A stretch of DNA of 64,000 bases from Flavobacteriales bacterium (GTDB lineage: Bacteria > Bacteroidota > Bacteroidia > Flavobacteriales_E > Vicingaceae). The notes under the pieces were generated by a model that did no database searches, was not told the DNA's origin, and saw only the letters and a program-made list of their open reading frames with translations. Location: the NCBI GenBank assembly GCA_020853105.1, contig JADYZM010000019.1:107823-171822 (forward strand), in the 5' to 3' direction. Within the stretch, counting starts at the first letter, position 1. The number at the start of each line of letters is the position of its first letter. The position numbers and the translations under genes are program-made. Of this stretch, positions 9,887 to 19,206 are shown in pieces.

Positions 9887-9910
9887 AGGTATTTTGATTT
9901 AAACATTGTT

Positions 9911-11536
9911 TTATTCTCGATCTAAAACAATATTTTTTACCATAATAAAAGTTGCTTGCTCGCCAATAGGCAATTCAAATTCAAAACTATGGGATTTATA
10001 CCCCACAGCAGAAACAGTAGTAGAATATTTGATATTTCCAGGCAATGTAACTAAAAACTCTCCGGTTTCTTCGGTTGAAACTTTTGCAATCACTTCACCT
10101 TTAGCATCTTTAAACTCAAGCTCAGCCTCAATTTTTTCTCCATCTAAACTTGCAGAAATATTTCCTTTAACAATAGATAAGTTTTTTTGTGTTCCTTTTA
10201 GTAAATCATAATTTTTCATTTCAATTCGGTAGATATCTCTCTCTCCCAACCCGTCTTCTCTCACTGTAGAGTAGTGAGCTATTTTGCCATCAGTACTTAA
10301 AACAAAGTGCACATCATCATCAACTGTATTTATCGGATATCCTAAATTTTCAGGGGTTGACCATGTTCCATCAGCTTGAAGTTTAGATGAAAAAATATCA
10401 TACCCTCCCATAGAAAGGTGCCCTTTTGAACTAAAAAACAAGGTTTTTCCGTCGGGATGAATAAAAACTGAGATTTCATCTTCGAGCGTGTTGATGACAG
10501 ATCCCAAATTTTTTGGTTCACCCCATAAGGTCCTAGAAATTTTATCTACAACATAAATATCTCCCTTACCTAAAGCTCCATATTTTTTACCTTCTCTTTC
10601 GCTTACAAAGTACATCTTTTTTCCATCTGAAGATAAAGTTGCAGAACTCTCAAAGTAGGAAGAGTTTATTTGTTTGTCTAGAGCAACCGGTTCACCCCAT
10701 GCTCCTGACCTTCTTTTCTTTGACACAAAAATATCTCCGATATATACACTGCCATCATTTCTGTAAATATAAATCTGATTTCCATCGGGTGAAATGCTTA
10801 AACTGGCATCGTGTGCTTCTGAGTTTAGTTTTCCTTCAATTGGGTTGGCTTTTGTCCATTCGTTGTTTGCTGAATCCCAGTTTGATAAATATATATCTTC
10901 AAAGTACTTGTAATCTCCGGCTTTGTCAACACCACCGCCTTTTGTGTCTGATCTTCTTGATGTAAATATCATGGTTTGACCATCGAGTGTAATTGATGGA
11001 GAGTAATCTCCACCTCTGGAATTGATGTTTTTTCCAACGTTAACAATGCTAACATCAACAGGTGCCAACATCATTTTTTTTGCAAATTCAACTTGAGCAA
11101 TAATTCGGTCAGCATTATACAATGGATTTACTTTTTTAACACTGCTTTTGTATTCTTTTAACGCTTCTAAAGCTTTATCCAGTTGATTATTTCTGTGTAG
11201 AGCGTATCCCAATTTGTAGTTTATTTCTGGAGTTATTTTGGTGTTAATTTTTTTTGCATTTTCAATATATTCAACTGCCAATTGCCATTCTTTTAAATCT
11301 AAATAACATTCACCAATGCGGTAGTTTATCATGGCATCGTTTGTAAATGATTTGAGCAATTCTCTGTAGATGTTTAATCCTCCCCTGATGTTACCGTTTA
11401 AGTATTGATGACGGGCTTCACTCATCTTCATTTTATAGATAACCTTATTGGGTTTACTTGAATTGCCTTCTTGGGCAAGAATATTTAATGATGTGATTAC
11501 AAAAATCAGTATGAATATTCGGCTAATAAGTTTCAT
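9911..11536 (-). CDS. TPR/PD40 beta-propeller envelope protein (PorE-like, without OmpA domain)
   Basis: 541-residue exported protein: signal peptide (residues 1-21, ending ILAQ), a TPR region (about 35-150, with YRIGECYLDLKEW and YKLGYALHRNNQLDKA), a six-bladed WD40-like PD40 propeller (about 165-430; repeats such as SISPDGNQIYIYR, TLSSDGKKMYFVS, FIHPDGKTLFFSS), and a carboxypeptidase-regulatory-like beta domain (about 445-535). The order matches PorE/OmpA-family proteins of the type IX secretion machinery, but those continue into a peptidoglycan-binding OmpA domain that is missing here. A T9SS or envelope-anchoring accessory role is inference. Upstream at about 11566 the minus strand shows a TATTTTTG element. 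Confidence 0.8.
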   Translation of the reverse strand: MKLISRIFILIFVITSLNILAQEGNSSKPNKVIYKMKMSEARHQYLNGNIRGGLNIYRELLKSFTNDAMINYRIGECYLDLKEWQLAVEYIENAKKINTKITPEINYKLGYALHRNNQLDKALEALKEYKSSVKKVNPLYNADRIIAQVEFAKKMMLAPVDVSIVNVGKNINSRGGDYSPSITLDGQTMIFTSRRSDTKGGGVDKAGDYKYFEDIYLSNWDSANNEWTKANPIEGKLNSEAHDASLSISPDGNQIYIYRNDGSVYIGDIFVSKKRRSGAWGEPVALDKQINSSYFESSATLSSDGKKMYFVSEREGKKYGALGKGDIYVVDKISRTLWGEPKNLGSVINTLEDEISVFIHPDGKTLFFSSKGHLSMGGYDIFSSKLQADGTWSTPENLGYPINTVDDDVHFVLSTDGKIAHYSTVREDGLGERDIYRIEMKNYDLLKGTQKNLSIVKGNISASLDGEKIEAELEFKDAKGEVIAKVSTEETGEFLVTLPGNIKYSTTVSAVGYKSHSFEFELPIGEQATFIMVKNIVLDRE

Positions 11537-11615
11537 TGTTCTAATTAATTATTGTTGGGAAACAAAAATAATGAATAAGATGGAATAGAAAAATTATAGT
11601 TTACACTTCAATAGC

Positions 11616-12371
11616 TTAAATATTAACATTTTCAGATAAAAATTCTAAAAATAAATTCAATGCTCTTCGTTTTTCGGCAGTAAAATGATAACTGATATCG
11701 TTGGTCAAATAATTTAACATTTGCTCGTTGGTTAATTGAGTAGATTCGTTTAAAGATATTGATTCTGAGATGTGTTCTACTCCAAAATTTAGTGCCTGAT
11801 TCAATTCCGATACAAATTCATCAGGAATTTTTTTATTGGATACCCAGCAAGCAAAAGCAAATGGTAGTCCGGAAAATTTATTCCATTCTTCAGCCAAATC
11901 ATAGGTATATTGAAATTTCCCGTCTAAATTAAAGGTTCTATCCCCAATTATAATAGCAGCTGTACTGCCTTTTACTAAATCTTCATAACCAGGCTCTGCA
12001 TGAGAAAAATTAGGATTGATGTTCCAAAATTTTCTAGCTAAAATTTGAACTAAATTTATTGATGTTTTCGATTGATAATCGAGCAAAACATTGGTTATTT
12101 CATTCAAAGGAACTTTACTTACCAAAAGAACCGACTTTACTTTTTGTTTTGCTCCAATACAGTAATCGGTTAAAATATGATAATTTTTTAATTGAGGGAG
12201 TATTGCAACAGGAACCAAACCAATATCCACTTCATTACTCAACAGTTTTTTTGCACATATTGAGGGAATGTCATTGCATAAATCGATTTTTGAAAATATT
12301 GAACTATTCATTAATCCATATAAAAATGGAAGTGTGTTTGAATACGAAACTATCGAAATTTTTATTTTCAA
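11616..12371 (-). CDS. mqnA: Chorismate dehydratase MqnA (futalosine menaquinone pathway)
   Basis: About 251-residue MqnA family protein, which dehydrates chorismate to 3-enolpyruvyl-benzoate, the first committed step of the futalosine route to menaquinone. Features seen: ISIVSYSNTLPFLYGL at the N terminus, DIGLVPVAILPQL, IIIGDRTF and LPFAFACWVSNK, all typical of the periplasmic-binding-protein-like fold. The frame can be extended to 12422, but a strong promoter (12392-12423) lies inside that extension, so the start is placed at the TTG at 12369-12371 (MKIKISIVSYSN). No other mqn genes are in the window. Followed upstream on the same strand by the EI24 gene, which has its own promoter. Confidence 0.88.
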   Translation of the reverse strand: MKIKISIVSYSNTLPFLYGLMNSSIFSKIDLCNDIPSICAKKLLSNEVDIGLVPVAILPQLKNYHILTDYCIGAKQKVKSVLLVSKVPLNEITNVLLDYQSKTSINLVQILARKFWNINPNFSHAEPGYEDLVKGSTAAIIIGDRTFNLDGKFQYTYDLAEEWNKFSGLPFAFACWVSNKKIPDEFVSELNQALNFGVEHISESISLNESTQLTNEQMLNYLTNDISYHFTAEKRRALNLFLEFLSENVNI

Positions 12372-12391
12372 CTTAACTTTAGATGAGTTGG

Positions 12392-12423
12392 CAAATTTAC
12401 AATTTTGAAAACCAGAGTACAAA
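12392..12423 (-). promoter_or_regulatory. Promoter of mqnA (TTTG-N20-TAAATTTG)
   Basis: On the minus strand TTTG (12420-12423) is followed after 20 bases by TAAATTTG (12392-12399). Both elements match the Bacteroidota sigma consensus. The predicted transcription start near 12386 leaves a leader of about 15 bases before the TTG start. Confidence 0.65.
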
Positions 12424-12444
12424 AAAATTAGATGTCAAGATTCT

Positions 12445-13233
12445 TTAATTCTTTGCATCATTATCTAAAGCATTTTGAGTTGAAATTGTAGCAGCTACAA
12501 CTGAAACTATTGATACAAACCCTGCAAGGGTTACACCACAAAATGGAATTAACATAAATAATGAAAATAAAAATCCGTTAGCAATTGCAATTCCTTTATG
12601 GTTACGAATAAACTGAACACTTTGACTGATGTTGAATCTTTTTTGTTCTAAGGTATAATCCATAAATGAAAACCCATAAAAATAAGAAGAAACAAAAAAC
12701 AAAAAAATAGCCCCCAATTGCCCGACAATTGGTATAAAGCTCAACACAAAAACTGCTATCATATACCCAATTTCTATGAATAGATTACGTGTTGCAATCA
12801 AAACACCACGAACAATGTCCCGCATAAGTTGGTCTGCATCAAAAGGTGTAGATATTCCGGTTAAAATTTCAGTTGTTTTTTCAGATAATATTGAAAACAC
12901 TGGAGACATCAACACGATAACAATGAAACCACCCAAATATGAAAAGATAAAGAAAAATAAGATTTTAAAAACCAACCAAATAAATCCTGACAAAAAGCCT
13001 TGAACATAAGCCGCTCCAAAATATTCTGCATTTTCATTGTTTAGGTATCCGAAAACCCAGTCCTTCACAAGTTCAGTTAGATGATTAACAGCCGAAAAAC
13101 CACCAAAAAACAACAATACATTCAAAACAATCGGGAAAACAAAAAACCACCAAAGTCCTTTTGAAAAAATGATTTCAATGGCTTTTCCGTATGTAGAAAT
13201 TCCTGTACCAAAATCTTTAAAAAAATTAGCCAT
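12445..13233 (-). CDS. EI24 domain-containing membrane protein (CysZ-like)
   Basis: 262-residue integral membrane protein of the EI24/CysZ family, with hydrophobic segments at roughly residues 25-50, 80-115, 155-190 and 215-255. The family includes the sulfate transporter CysZ, but many Bacteroidota members have no tested substrate. The frame opens further upstream at 13287; the ATG at 13233 (MANFFKDFGTG) is preferred because the family begins with this amphipathic stretch and because a TAACTTTG promoter element lies between the two candidates. Divergent from purB. Confidence 0.8.
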   Translation of the reverse strand: MANFFKDFGTGISTYGKAIEIIFSKGLWWFFVFPIVLNVLLFFGGFSAVNHLTELVKDWVFGYLNNENAEYFGAAYVQGFLSGFIWLVFKILFFFIFSYLGGFIVIVLMSPVFSILSEKTTEILTGISTPFDADQLMRDIVRGVLIATRNLFIEIGYMIAVFVLSFIPIVGQLGAIFLFFVSSYFYGFSFMDYTLEQKRFNISQSVQFIRNHKGIAIANGFLFSLFMLIPFCGVTLAGFVSIVSVVAATISTQNALDNDAKN

Positions 13234-13248
13234 ACACGATTGTTTTTT

Positions 13249-13256
13249 CAAAGTTA
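13249..13256 (-). promoter_or_regulatory. -7 element TAACTTTG for the EI24 gene
   Basis: TAACTTTG on the minus strand ends 15 bases before the ATG at 13233. It falls inside the upstream extension of the open frame and so supports the shorter start. Confidence 0.5.
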
Positions 13257-13308
13257 AGAAAGATTGAAGCAACAACTTTCCTTTCACTCAATTTTCGATT
13301 TAAAATAA

Positions 13309-13316
13309 TACTTTTG
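13309..13316 (+). promoter_or_regulatory. -7 element TACTTTTG for purB
   Basis: TACTTTTG matches TAnnTTTG and lies 20 bases before the purB ATG. A clear -33 element is not seen. Confidence 0.45.
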
Positions 13317-13336
13317 CATTCAATAATTTTTTTAAA

Positions 13337-14692
13337 ATGAACCTCTCAACATTAACGGCAATTTCACCCATCGATGGAAGATATAGAAAATCAACAGAAC
13401 TGTTGTCAGCTTACTTTTCAGAAGCGGCATTAATACAGTATCGTATTCGAATAGAAATTGAATATTTTATAGCTCTTTGTGAACTTCCGTTACCTCAATT
13501 AAAAAATTTTGATAAAAAAAACTATCCTTCTCTCAGAGCTATTTTCCAAAATATTTCTGAGGCTGATGTTTTGTCTGTTAAAGAAATTGAAAAGGAAACC
13601 AATCACGATGTTAAAGCTGTAGAATATTTTATCAAAAGAAAATTTTCGGAAATCGGTATAGACTCATCTTATCACGAGTTTATTCATTTTGGACTAACCT
13701 CACAGGACATTAACAACACTTCTGTTCCACTTTTATTAAAAGAAGCCGTTGAATCTGTATATTTTCCTACTTTGAACAAAATAATAGAAAAATTAAAGTT
13801 ACTTTCCACAGAATGGTCGGAAATACCAATGTTAGCCAGAACCCATGGGCAGCCTGCATCGCCAACAAAACTAGGGAAAGAATTTTATGTGTTTGTTGAA
13901 CGAATTGAAAAGCAATTAGAACATTTTAGAACTATTCCCTATTCAGCTAAATTCGGAGGAGCTACAGGTAACTTAAATGCTCATCAAGTAGCATATCCTG
14001 AAACAGACTGGATTGGCTTCTCAAATAGATTTGTGAATCAGCAATTGGGGTTAAACCGCTCTAAAACAACAACTCAAATTGAACATTATGACAACCTGGC
14101 TGCCATGTTTGACGGATTCAAACGTATAAATACCATTTTAATGGATTTAAACCGAGATGTTTGGACTTATATTTCAATGGACTATTTCAAACAAAGAATC
14201 AATAAAAATGAAATCGGCTCATCTGCCATGCCTCATAAAGTAAATCCAATAGATTTTGAAAACTCCGAAGGCAATTTGGGTATTGCTAATGCGATTTTTG
14301 GACATCTTTCTGAAAAACTTCCTATTTCCAGACTTCAAAGAGATTTAACTGATTCAACTGTCATGAGAAATATTGGAGTTCCAATTGGACACACTATTAT
14401 AGCATTTACATCATTGTTAAAAGGGCTAAACAAGTTGATTATAAACGAATCAAAAATACATACTGATTTGGAAGAAAATTGGTCGGTTGTGGCAGAAGCA
14501 ATCCAAACAGTTTTAAGAAGAGAGGGATATCCAAAACCTTACGAAAAATTGAAAGAATTGACCCGAAAAAATGAAAAAATTACCCACTCATTAATTTCAG
14601 AATTTATCGATACATTAGAAGTTAGCACTTCTATCAAAAATGAGTTAAAAGAAATCACACCTTTTAATTATACAGGAGTGAAGTTGATTTAA
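13337..14692 (+). CDS. purB: Adenylosuccinate lyase
   Basis: 451-residue cytoplasmic enzyme of purine synthesis that releases fumarate from SAICAR and from adenylosuccinate. The fumarase/aspartase superfamily signature SSAMPHKVNPIDFE is at about residues 295-308, with the flexible catalytic serine in the SSAMPHK loop. The other active-site blocks ARTHGQPASPTKLGKE (about 169-184) and the FGLTSQDINN region (about 115-124) are intact. Length is normal for the family. Followed after a few bases by an ABC exporter gene in the same direction. Confidence 0.97.
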   Translation: MNLSTLTAISPIDGRYRKSTELLSAYFSEAALIQYRIRIEIEYFIALCELPLPQLKNFDKKNYPSLRAIFQNISEADVLSVKEIEKETNHDVKAVEYFIKRKFSEIGIDSSYHEFIHFGLTSQDINNTSVPLLLKEAVESVYFPTLNKIIEKLKLLSTEWSEIPMLARTHGQPASPTKLGKEFYVFVERIEKQLEHFRTIPYSAKFGGATGNLNAHQVAYPETDWIGFSNRFVNQQLGLNRSKTTTQIEHYDNLAAMFDGFKRINTILMDLNRDVWTYISMDYFKQRINKNEIGSSAMPHKVNPIDFENSEGNLGIANAIFGHLSEKLPISRLQRDLTDSTVMRNIGVPIGHTIIAFTSLLKGLNKLIINESKIHTDLEENWSVVAEAIQTVLRREGYPKPYEKLKELTRKNEKITHSLISEFIDTLEVSTSIKNELKEITPFNYTGVKLI

Positions 14693-14697
14693 GTTTG

Positions 14698-16524
14698 ATG
14701 AAAAGCTTTTATAAAATAATCAGGTACGCCGTTAATTACAAAAGATATGCTTTGTTAAATATTGTGTTTAACATTTTAGCAGTAGTTTTTGAATTGCTTT
14801 CGATGTTGTTGTTTGTTCCTTTTTTGAACATTCTTTTTCAACAAACCAGCGAAACAATCACCGAAAAGCCAGTTTTTGGTTTAACAAAAGATTATTTTGA
14901 AAGTTATTTTAACTATACCATTAATCAGATAATCGTAGATAATGACAAAACAAAAGTTTTGCTTTTCGTTTGCACACTTGTTGGCGTATTGTTTTTCCTA
15001 AAAAATGTATTCAGGTATTTAGCAATTTACTTTATTGCAGTTTTAAGAACAGGTGTGGTGAAGGATATAAGAAATGAACTGCATACTAAAATTTTATCGT
15101 TACCACTTCTGTTTTATTCAGAAGAAAAAAAAGGAGATATTATTTCTAGGGTAACGACTGATGTTCAAGAAGTAGAATGGTCGATTTTAAACTCGTTGGA
15201 GCTGCTATTCAAAGAACCTATTTCAATCATTTTATCATTAACAGTGATGATAACTATGAATCCAGAACTTACCTTATTTTCATTGATTTTATTACCCAGT
15301 AGTGGATTTCTAATAGGCAAATTGGGTAAGAGTTTGCGACGCACATCTGGAAAATTGCAATCTCAAATGGGAGAATTATTATCAAGCGTTGAAGAAACAT
15401 TGGGTGGATTAAGAATTATAAAAGCCTTTCATGCCGAACAAAAAATTGATTCAAAATTTCAAAACTTAAACAGCGACTACACATCACTGCATCTTAAAAT
15501 GATTCGAAAAAGAGATTCAGCCTCTCCCATGAGTGAGTTTTTAGGTTCAACTGTAATGGTAATTTTAGCATATTACGGTGGCAGCTTGGTTTTAAACGGT
15601 GAAGAAAACTTCAGTGGCGGTGAATTTATCGGTTATATTATCATTTTTGCACGCTTGTTAAGCCCAATAAAAGCTATTTCCAGTGCATATTCAATCATTC
15701 AAAAAGGAGCTGCCTCAGTTGAACGAATAGAAGATTTAATGCAGGCTGAAAACAATATAAAAAATGTAGATAATCCGAAAGTGATAAACCAATTTAACTC
15801 AAGCATTTTATACAACAATGTGAGTTTTGCATATACCAATGAAAATGTTCTTCAAAACATAACCATTACTATAGAGAAAGGTAAAACCATTGCACTTGTG
15901 GGCGAATCTGGTGGTGGAAAATCAACTTTTGCTGATTTACTCCCTAGGTTTTATGATGTTTCTTCCGGAAGTATCGAAATAGATGGAACCAACATTAAAA
16001 ATATTTCAATTGATAGTTTAAGAAAACTTATTGGAGTAGTTACACAAGAATCAATATTGTTTAACGACACTATTTACAACAATATAGGTTTTGGTGCTGA
16101 AAATCCTACTGAAGAACAAATTATTGAAGCTGCAAAAATTGCCAATGCACATGAATTTATCTGTGCTCAAGAAAAAGGCTACCAAACAAATATTGGAGAT
16201 AGAGGTAATAAATTATCCGGCGGTCAACGGCAACGCATCAGTATCGCCAGAGCCGTATTAAAAAATCCTCCAATTTTAATTTTAGACGAAGCTACTTCAG
16301 CTTTGGATACGGAATCAGAAAAACTTGTGCAAGATGCCTTATTCAATTTGATGAAGAGCAGAACATCAATCGTCATAGCTCATAGGCTTTCAACCATACA
16401 AAATGCAGACGAAATTATTGTACTCCAAAAAGGAGCAGTGGTTGAAAGAGGAACTCATACAGAACTAATTAACCAACAGGGAGTTTATAAAAGATTGTAT
16501 GATTTACAAGTTTTTTCTAACTAA
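14698..16524 (+). CDS. ABC transporter, fused permease and ATPase (MsbA-like exporter)
   Basis: 608-residue half-transporter with an N-terminal type IV exporter membrane domain of six helices (about residues 1-330) and a C-terminal nucleotide-binding domain. Visible ATPase motifs: Walker A GESGGGKST (about 402-410), Q-loop VVTQE, signature LSGGQRQR (about 506), Walker B ILILDEATSALD (about 527-538) and switch histidine in VIAHRLS. Probably a homodimeric lipid or lipid-linked exporter of the MsbA type; the substrate is not shown by the sequence. ATG 14698 is preferred over the TTG directly before it. Separated from purB by five bases, so co-transcription is likely. Confidence 0.92.
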   Translation: MKSFYKIIRYAVNYKRYALLNIVFNILAVVFELLSMLLFVPFLNILFQQTSETITEKPVFGLTKDYFESYFNYTINQIIVDNDKTKVLLFVCTLVGVLFFLKNVFRYLAIYFIAVLRTGVVKDIRNELHTKILSLPLLFYSEEKKGDIISRVTTDVQEVEWSILNSLELLFKEPISIILSLTVMITMNPELTLFSLILLPSSGFLIGKLGKSLRRTSGKLQSQMGELLSSVEETLGGLRIIKAFHAEQKIDSKFQNLNSDYTSLHLKMIRKRDSASPMSEFLGSTVMVILAYYGGSLVLNGEENFSGGEFIGYIIIFARLLSPIKAISSAYSIIQKGAASVERIEDLMQAENNIKNVDNPKVINQFNSSILYNNVSFAYTNENVLQNITITIEKGKTIALVGESGGGKSTFADLLPRFYDVSSGSIEIDGTNIKNISIDSLRKLIGVVTQESILFNDTIYNNIGFGAENPTEEQIIEAAKIANAHEFICAQEKGYQTNIGDRGNKLSGGQRQRISIARAVLKNPPILILDEATSALDTESEKLVQDALFNLMKSRTSIVIAHRLSTIQNADEIIVLQKGAVVERGTHTELINQQGVYKRLYDLQVFSN

Positions 16525-16551
16525 AAAACACTATCTTTAAACAAAAAAATT

Positions 16552-17001
16552 ATGTTAAAAAAATTTCCAATTTATCTTATCATTTCTGTTGCTTCTTTTT
16601 CATGCAGCACAGACACAACTCCTGATGTGGAATTAACTGATTCAACTGTGGTTAAAACAGACGATCCAAATGCTGAGTTTACTGCTGCTGATACTAGTGC
16701 CACAGGAGTTTACCAGGAAGAAGTTGACGAATCAAAAGAAATGACTCTCCAAGAGGCTATGAAAACTGAAAACTCAACCCCAAAAGTTGAAGAAGGAGGA
16801 ATGTCGTTTTGTGACTGCGTTAAAAAACAGAAGAAACTTGAAAAAATTGTACTTGAATCTGAAGACGAAGCTGAATCTGACAAAGCTCTTGAAGAACTAA
16901 ATACAATGAAAACAGGCGAATGTAAAATCTTGTTTGAAGGAAATCAATCTACTTTAGAGGCTAAAAAAGCCCACGAGAAAAAAGTAAAAGCGTGTTTATA
17001 A
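16552..17001 (+). CDS. Small predicted lipoprotein
   Basis: 149-residue protein with a hydrophobic N terminus and a lipobox-like SFSC at residues 15-18, so a predicted lipoprotein. The middle is acidic and Thr/Asp/Glu-rich and probably disordered; the C-terminal 60 residues contain SFCDCVKKQKKLEK and TGECKILF, giving a conserved-looking set of cysteines (CDC, C, C) and a helical Lys/Glu-rich region. I do not recognise a named domain. A weak TATCTTTA element lies upstream. The stop is four bases from that of the convergent helicase gene. Confidence 0.7.
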   Translation: MLKKFPIYLIISVASFSCSTDTTPDVELTDSTVVKTDDPNAEFTAADTSATGVYQEEVDESKEMTLQEAMKTENSTPKVEEGGMSFCDCVKKQKKLEKIVLESEDEAESDKALEELNTMKTGECKILFEGNQSTLEAKKAHEKKVKACL

Positions 17002-17005
17002 ATTT

Positions 17006-18439
17006 TTAACTAAGGAGTTCTTCGTTAAAATTTACTAAATAAAGTTGCTTTTTAGCCCTTGTAACTGCTGTATATAACCATCTTACATATTCAGTATTAA
17101 TCATCTCCTCGGAAAGATATCCTTGCTCAACAAACACAACGTCCCATTGCCCTCCTTGAGATTTATGACAAGTAACAGCATAAGCAAATTTTACTTGCAC
17201 AGCTTGATAATATGGATTTTTACGAATCAACTCATTCCTTTTTTTCTTATTGGGTTCATACATATATTCTTCTGTAATTGCTTCGTAAAGCTCTTTAAAC
17301 TTATCCTGTGGAAGTGAAGGAGATTCTGCCAAAATACTCTCCATTAAAATTTTAACTTCTAAATCTTTTTCATCAGGATAGTCAATCATTCGAATAACAG
17401 CAGTAATAAACCTAAATCCATAGCATTCCTCTTCACCTCTGATTTTTAGAATTTCAACTATATCTCCATTTGCTATAAATCCCGCTTTTGATGAGTCGTC
17501 TAGCCAGAAATAGTTGTTTTTAACTACCATCATATAATCTCCGGTGGCAATTTCTTCATCTAACCATTTTATTCTTGCTCTAATTTGGAGATTAAACAGG
17601 TTTGCTCGTTTGTTGCTTCGACAAATTACCATCACATTTTCTTGACCAAATTTATCGTATGTAGAGTTAAGTTCATCTTCAAGTTCAACCCCAGAAATTA
17701 CCCGAACATCTTTTTCTGATTTCTTTAAACTAAACAATGGAAATTCAATGTTTTTTGATTCATTTTTGGTTCGTAATTCTGTTGCTAGCCTCAAAATACC
17801 CGATTTTTTTTCCTGACGTACAACCTCAGTTAGCACATTTCCAGATAAATTCAGTGAATAGGTTTGATATAAAAAGTCTTCATCAAGGGCAGGACTAGAA
17901 TCTGCGCCAACCGGAGGAAGCTGGGCTTCATCTCCAATCAACATCAACTTGCAATTTTTACCCGAAAAAACAAATGTTAGTAAGTCGTCCAACAAACTTC
18001 TTTGATTTCCCCATGTATTACTAGGTATTCCACTTTCTAACCCTAGCATTGATGCCTCGTCAACTATAAAAAGTACATTTTGGAATTTATTTTCCTTAAT
18101 TTGAAAGCGTGTGTAACCATCATTTCCTGATTTTAGCTGATAAATCATTTTATGAATGGTAAAAGCAGGCTGTTTTGAATACCCTGAAAGAACTTTAGCC
18201 GCCCTTCCTGTTGGAGCCAATAACACGGCATTTAGTTTAAATTCCGGAAGTGTTTTAACCAATGCTCCAACTATTGAGGTCTTTCCAGTTCCTGCATATC
18301 CTCTCAATAAATAAGTACTTTTGGGTAAATTCTGCATAACAAAATCTGTAATTTCACCAATAACCAACCTTTGATTTTTAGTTGGAACAAGCCCGAAATG
18401 AGCTAAAAAAGATTGGTAGAACAAATTATGCACAAACAA
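17006..18439 (-). CDS. RecD-like ATP-dependent DNA helicase (AAA_30 / UvrD_C_2)
   Basis: About 477-residue superfamily 1B helicase. Walker A GYAGTGKT is at residues 47-54, Walker B VDEASM near 130, motif III LIGDEAQLPPVG near 168-179, and the C-terminal UvrD_C_2 motifs AVTCHKSQGGQWD and YTAVTRAKK near 430-465. This is the short RecD2-type helicase common in Bacteroidota, lacking the RecD N-terminal partner-binding domain. Cytoplasmic; a DNA-repair role is inferred from the family. The given start is a TTG; a GTG two codons later and a TTG at the LFYQ stretch are alternatives and the exact start is uncertain. Confidence 0.9.
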   Translation of the reverse strand: MFVHNLFYQSFLAHFGLVPTKNQRLVIGEITDFVMQNLPKSTYLLRGYAGTGKTSIVGALVKTLPEFKLNAVLLAPTGRAAKVLSGYSKQPAFTIHKMIYQLKSGNDGYTRFQIKENKFQNVLFIVDEASMLGLESGIPSNTWGNQRSLLDDLLTFVFSGKNCKLMLIGDEAQLPPVGADSSPALDEDFLYQTYSLNLSGNVLTEVVRQEKKSGILRLATELRTKNESKNIEFPLFSLKKSEKDVRVISGVELEDELNSTYDKFGQENVMVICRSNKRANLFNLQIRARIKWLDEEIATGDYMMVVKNNYFWLDDSSKAGFIANGDIVEILKIRGEEECYGFRFITAVIRMIDYPDEKDLEVKILMESILAESPSLPQDKFKELYEAITEEYMYEPNKKKRNELIRKNPYYQAVQVKFAYAVTCHKSQGGQWDVVFVEQGYLSEEMINTEYVRWLYTAVTRAKKQLYLVNFNEELLS

Positions 18440-18582
18440 AAATCGAATAATTTTAGGTAAGAAAAGTAAAAGTTTATAAATTCATTAATTGACTAGTATA
18501 ATTTTTAATTTTGAATTCCAATCGGATAAAAAAAATTGTAGATTTGTGAACATCAAAAAACATCAATAAGATATATCGTGAT

Positions 18583-19179
18583 ATGAAATTAATTATTCAA
18601 CTTGTTCTGCTTGTAGCCTCCCTTGTTATGGGGTATATGGTTTACGACAGTATCAACAGTAAAATTGAACTTGAAAAAGAATTAAAAGAGAGAAAATTAG
18701 TTGTAATTGCTAGATTAGACCAAGTGAAAGAAGCCCAAATTAATTATAAAAAAGTGAGAGGGGAATATGCAAAGTCGTTTGACCAATTAAGAGATTTTCT
18801 AAATAATGATTCTTTGATTGTGATAAAAGCAATAGGTGAACTTCCTGATAGTTTGATTGGACAAGAAGCTAAAGCTCTTGCTATGGGTGTTATTGTTAGG
18901 GACACAAGTAAAATTGCTGTTCGTGAAGAAATGTTTAAAGGAAACTTCCAGCAAGTTGTTGATTCTTTAGATATTATTCCATTTTCAGGAGGAACAAAAT
19001 TTACCATAAACGCTGGTGAAGTTGAAAAAGGAAAGGTGAAAGTGAAAGTTTTTGAAGTATCTGCCCCATATACCGAAATTTTTAAAGGTTTAAAAACAGA
19101 TAATGAAGGTATTGATATGGCAAAATCTCTAACACTGGGCTCAATGACAGAGCCTTCTGTTAACGGGAATTGGGATTAA
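18583..19179 (+). CDS. Membrane-anchored protein of unknown function
   Basis: 198 residues: one N-terminal transmembrane segment (about 4-22), a charged helical/coiled region (about 25-55, KIELEKELKERK), then a soluble domain with a beta-rich end (TKFTINAGEVEKGKVKVKVFEV). The topology suggests an inner-membrane anchor with a periplasmic domain. I do not recognise a named family. A TAGATTTG element at 18539-18546 may be its -7 promoter element. It is followed by a clean terminator (19207-19233), so it is a separate unit from the DUF3822-rsmD genes behind it. Confidence 0.75.
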   Translation: MKLIIQLVLLVASLVMGYMVYDSINSKIELEKELKERKLVVIARLDQVKEAQINYKKVRGEYAKSFDQLRDFLNNDSLIVIKAIGELPDSLIGQEAKALAMGVIVRDTSKIAVREEMFKGNFQQVVDSLDIIPFSGGTKFTINAGEVEKGKVKVKVFEVSAPYTEIFKGLKTDNEGIDMAKSLTLGSMTEPSVNGNWD

Positions 19180-19206
19180 TCATATTCTTAGTAAAATCAA
19201 AACTTT

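Noticed and set aside
9906..10211. Open frame on the plus strand (101 residues)
   Set aside because: Lies entirely opposite the TPR/PD40 gene; composition and lack of promoter or family motifs show it is an antisense shadow.
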